A stretch of 64,000 bases of DNA from Methylorubrum rhodinum (lineage in GTDB: Bacteria; Pseudomonadota; Alphaproteobacteria; Rhizobiales; Beijerinckiaceae). The notes beneath the pieces were generated by a model. The model was not told where the DNA came from. It ran no database searches and saw only the letters and a list, made by a program, of their open reading frames with translations. The position numbers and the translations under genes were made by a program. Shown here piece by piece: positions 61,108-64,000 of the stretch (the stretch's first letter is position 1; each line of letters begins with the position of its first letter). The stretch lies in assembly GCF_014199935.1 (NCBI RefSeq), contig NZ_JACHOP010000002.1, positions 392,071 through 456,070 on the forward strand, in the 5' to 3' direction.

Positions 61108-63213
61108 TCAGCGCATCGCGTCGCGCTGGGCCATGGCGGTGGCGGATTTCGACTTCTGCATCGTCGCCTCGATCTGGTCGCGCTGGCGCTTGAACTCGGC
61201 GAGCAGCCGCCCGTCGAGTTCGCGCCCGCGCGGCACGCGGATCTTCATCGGATCGACGAAGTGGCCGTTGATGACGACCTCGTAGTGCAGGTGCGCGCCG
61301 GTGGAGAGGCCGGTCGATCCGACATAGCCGATCACCTGCCCCTGCCGCACCCGCGCCCCCGCCGAGACGCCGCGGGCGAAGCGGGACATGTGGTTGTAGG
61401 TCGTGACGTAGCCGTTGATGTGCTGGATCTCGACGCGGCGACCGTAGCCCGAATCCCATTCCGCCTTGATGACCGTGCCGTTGCCGGCCGCCACGATCGG
61501 CGTGCCGATGGGGTTCGACCAATCGACCCCGGTATGGAGCTTGGCGTAACCGAGGATCGGATGGCGCCGATAGCCGAAGCCGGAGCGCAGGATGCCGTCG
61601 GCGATCGGCTTGCGGATCAGGAACTTCTTGAGCGACCGGCCCTGGTCGTCGAGATAGTCGATCGAGCCGTCGTCGGGCGACTGGAAGCGGTAGACCTTGC
61701 GCCACTCGCCGCCGAGATTGAGCGCGGCGTAGAGCAGTTCCGGCCGATCGGCCGCGGCAGGGCCGGCCTCCTCGTCGTAGGTGTAGAACAGGTCGAGCCC
61801 GTCGCCCGCCGAGATGCGGCGTTGGAAGTCGATGTCGTAGCTGAACACCCGGACGATGTCCTCGACGGTCGGGCGCGGCACGTCGTGGCGCGCGGCCGTC
61901 TCGTAGAGGCTCTGGTAGAGCCGCGGGCCGGTGCCCTCGTCCTCCTCGTCGTCGCCGTCCTGGGCTTCCGCCTGCGCCGGTTGGGTCCGGCCCTTGGTCT
62001 CGTCGACCGGGGGCGCGACGGGCACGAAGGCCCCCTTGTCGTTGATCGCCGCGATCGCCTGCACGCCGCTCTCGCCATAGAGCACCACGCGGGTCACCTG
62101 CCGCCCATCGCCGGGCTTGGGCCCCGGCGCGACCTGGACGCGGAATTGCTGGCCTTCCGACAGGCCCGAGACCTTCGTCTTGCCGCCGAGCGCGGCGACG
62201 ATGCCGGCTATGCCTGCGTCCGAGGCGTGGCCGGTCGCCTTCAGCATCGCCTCGACCGTGTCGCCGCGCTTCAGCGCGAGGTCGCGCTCCTCCACCAGCG
62301 GCGCCTCGCCGGAGCGCAACTCGACCTTGGCGAGCTTGGTGACGTTCTCGGGGACGACCAGCACCTCGATCGACTTGAACGGGCTGCCGTCCTCGCTCTT
62401 CTTCTCGTCAAAGCCCGGAAAGCCCGAGCCTTGGCGGAGCGTCCGCGACAGCATGATCTGCGGCGCGAGCGGCAGAGCCGTGCGCCGCCCCGCCTCGGCC
62501 GTCAGGCGGCGCTCCTCCTCGACCTGCGCGGCCACGTCGTCGTCGGACAGGGCCGGTGCGTTCGGATCGATCGGGGCCTCGGCGAGATCGCGCTTGACCA
62601 CCGTGACCTCGGCGCCGGGTGCGTCGGCGGTGCCGGGATCGGTGGCGCGCTCCTGCGGCTCGTCGGAGACGAACCTCATCGGATCGAAGCGCGGCACGTC
62701 GGCGGCGAACACGCCGGTCTGCATCGAAAGCGCCGACGCGATCCGCACAAACGGCTTGACCTTGATGATCTCGCGATCCCCGAGCCTCACCGTCACGGGC
62801 GTGCGAAAACTCTGCTTGGCCGAGGCGATCATCAGGTTGCGCACCAGCCGGTCGCCCTTGTGCGCAAGGGCGACGCTCGCCTCCTCGGCGGGCTGCGGCC
62901 GGGCGATTAGGGCCGGCTTGTCGGAGATCGCGGCGAGCGACACGTCGCCCTGCAGCGAGACGTGGATCGCGGCGCCGATCAGCAGCGCCCCGGTGATGCC
63001 GGTGAGCGCGCTGGCGCAGAGCCAGCGCAGGTTGACGTCGCGGCGGTCGACCTGACGGGCATTGGCGCCGAGCAGGTTGAGCGGCGGCTCGACCCCCCGC
63101 GGCAGGTCGGCCGCGCGCCTCTGCGCGCCGGCCGCTCCTCCGATCTTCAGCCGCTCGCGCGTCACGGGCTTCCTCTGCATCGGCGCTTCGGACCGGATCT
63201 CTCGGATGGTCAT
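61108..63213 (-). CDS. M23 family metallopeptidase (LytM-type, membrane-anchored)
   Basis: A 701-residue protein with an N-terminal cytoplasmic stretch, one membrane segment (ALTGITGALLIGAAIHVSL, about 87-105), a long periplasmic region and a C-terminal M23 zinc peptidase domain. Zinc ligands are His560 and Asp564 in HTGVDW and His643 in HLHYEV (His641, His643). Such enzymes cut peptidoglycan cross-links or activate amidases during growth and division. ATG at 63213. It precedes the rRNA operon, on the opposite strand. Confidence 0.92.
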   Translation of the reverse strand: MTIREIRSEAPMQRKPVTRERLKIGGAAGAQRRAADLPRGVEPPLNLLGANARQVDRRDVNLRWLCASALTGITGALLIGAAIHVSLQGDVSLAAISDKPALIARPQPAEEASVALAHKGDRLVRNLMIASAKQSFRTPVTVRLGDREIIKVKPFVRIASALSMQTGVFAADVPRFDPMRFVSDEPQERATDPGTADAPGAEVTVVKRDLAEAPIDPNAPALSDDDVAAQVEEERRLTAEAGRRTALPLAPQIMLSRTLRQGSGFPGFDEKKSEDGSPFKSIEVLVVPENVTKLAKVELRSGEAPLVEERDLALKRGDTVEAMLKATGHASDAGIAGIVAALGGKTKVSGLSEGQQFRVQVAPGPKPGDGRQVTRVVLYGESGVQAIAAINDKGAFVPVAPPVDETKGRTQPAQAEAQDGDDEEDEGTGPRLYQSLYETAARHDVPRPTVEDIVRVFSYDIDFQRRISAGDGLDLFYTYDEEAGPAAADRPELLYAALNLGGEWRKVYRFQSPDDGSIDYLDDQGRSLKKFLIRKPIADGILRSGFGYRRHPILGYAKLHTGVDWSNPIGTPIVAAGNGTVIKAEWDSGYGRRVEIQHINGYVTTYNHMSRFARGVSAGARVRQGQVIGYVGSTGLSTGAHLHYEVVINGHFVDPMKIRVPRGRELDGRLLAEFKRQRDQIEATMQKSKSATAMAQRDAMR

Positions 63214-63395
63214 CACACGTACCAGACTTGCCCGGACCCGGCGACCAGAACGTGAAGCGGAAAGCCCGGATGTCCCGGTGCAGCATGTCCAGATTGAGGC
63301 GATTGCCCTCAGGGATGACGACAGGGGCCGGAACATCCCGTCACACGGCTGTGATCGGGCGATGACGCAGTGCGGGACTTTTTTCGACCTGGCGG

Positions 63396-63424
63396 TTGAC
63401 GGGCCTAGCCCGGTCCCGTAAAGG
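63396..63424 (+). promoter_or_regulatory. Candidate rRNA promoter P1
   Basis: TTGACG at 63396-63401 and TAAAGG at 63419-63424 with a 17-base spacer, upstream of the 16S gene. Confidence 0.5.
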
Positions 63425-63573
63425 CTCTTTCACCGACGGGGCGCCGCGGCCCACCACATGGTGGCGCGGCGGCCTTGAGGTCATCGGGACTGTTTGAGCG
63501 GCACGGCTGATCCAGGCGACTGGATCGGACAATCGCTGTCCTTCGTGTCCCGGATGTGTCGATCGGATGACGG

Positions 63574-63602
63574 TTGACAGGACGGTTCGCCGGCTCTAGA
63601 CG
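63574..63602 (+). promoter_or_regulatory. Candidate rRNA promoter P2
   Basis: TTGACA at 63574-63579, 17 bases, then TAGACG at 63597-63602. A near-consensus -35 with an alphaproteobacterial-type -10. Confidence 0.5.
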
Positions 63603-63757
63603 CCACGGACCGCTCGGGCGGGGCTCCTGCCGGTGACACGATCGCCGGGTTGACGAGGCCGCCGCGGTACTATCGCTGAAGACGGGGCTGATCGGGCCGG
63701 GCAACCGGGGCGATGGCGCGTTCTCAGCAGAGGGTTGCACTTCGGGTGCAGGCTTCG

Positions 63758-63772
63758 TCGCTCTTTGACAAG
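63758..63772 (+). promoter_or_regulatory. boxA-like antitermination site in rRNA leader
   Basis: GCTCTTTGACAA at 63760-63771 resembles the boxA sequence of rRNA leaders, where Nus factors bind to prevent early termination. It precedes 16S by about 185 bases. Confidence 0.5.
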
Positions 63773-63955
63773 TAGATATCGAGAAAGAGAAACGCGGGCG
63801 GCTTGTTCATGTCCTTGCGGGTTCGGCTGAGAGGCTGAACCGTGAGAGTATGAGGCTGACCGACGTTTCGGAAGCTCACCGGGCTTTGGTGGAAACGCCG
63901 AAGTCACGGATGTGAGCACTCCGTTTATGTTGTGATCAGCTGAGATCTAACTCTT

Positions 63956-64000
63956 CAACTTGAGAGTTTGATCCTGGCTCAGAGCGAACGCTGGCGGCAG
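63956..64000 (+). rRNA. 16S ribosomal RNA (5' end only)
   Basis: The conserved 5' end AACTTGAGAGTTTGATCC, then TGGCTCAG and AACGCTGGCGGCAG, runs to the window edge. Only about 45 bases are included. Confidence 0.97.

Overview
The window is dense, high-GC DNA typical of an alphaproteobacterium of the Methylobacteriaceae; a Methylobacterium/Methylorubrum chromosome fits best. The evidence is the gene order lysC-ptsP-prfA-prmC-DUF4167, the divK-pleD pair, many Hyphomicrobiales DUF families, and a CbbR/QscR-type LysR gene divergent from fructose-bisphosphatase and phosphoribulokinase with no RuBisCO in view. The assignment rests on recognised protein families and gene order, not on a database search.

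Layout. 1-4.5 kb: RND efflux pump (CzcA/CusA, cut by the left edge), its adaptor and an OprB porin. 4.8-9.7 kb: lepA and a large hybrid sensor kinase with a degraded ATPase domain. 9.9-13 kb: a LodA/LodB-like quinoprotein oxidase and its flavoprotein. 13-18.4 kb: envelope and hypothetical genes, including a DUF6502 gene with palindromic operator-like sites, a beta-barrel protein and a secreted phospholipase A2-like protein. 18.6-25.2 kb: NUDIX hydrolase, tusA, glutamate-cysteine ligase with a terminator in its leader, rsmE and ubiA. 25.2-27.1 kb: an accessory patch with a GNAT-like gene pair, a small RMF/CrpP-like protein and an orphan. 27-34.9 kb: CysQ-like phosphatase, cold-shock protein, DJ-1/PfpI protein, TerC transporter and a flavoprotein. 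35-43 kb: the minus-strand core set lysC, ptsP, prfA, prmC, DUF4167, divergent from ubiG. 43.8-48.2 kb: PEBP protein, quinone reductase, and ruvC and ruvA separated by a YceI gene. 48.2-52.2 kb: DUF3572, divK, pleD, three hydrophilic small proteins and cysK. 52.4-55.3 kb: META protein, small HTH protein, ferredoxin-reductase-like flavoprotein. 55.3-58.5 kb: LysR regulator, fbp, prk. 58.5-63.2 kb: IS256 remnant, tRNA-Thr, ECF sigma factor, PilZ protein, M23 peptidase. 63.4-64 kb: rRNA promoter and leader region and the first bases of 16S rRNA.

How the genes work together. Clear units are the efflux pump with its porin, the LodA/LodB pair, the translation-termination pair prfA/prmC beside nitrogen-PTS ptsP and lysC, the divK/pleD cell-cycle and c-di-GMP genes (with a PilZ-type receptor 10 kb away), and the LysR/fbp/prk block. 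In that block phosphoribulokinase probably makes a regulatory metabolite rather than feeding carbon fixation. Intergenic spaces are rich in hairpin repeats: at least four families, one a 120-bp element with inverted termini present in two copies. No CRISPR array, prophage or complete insertion sequence was seen.
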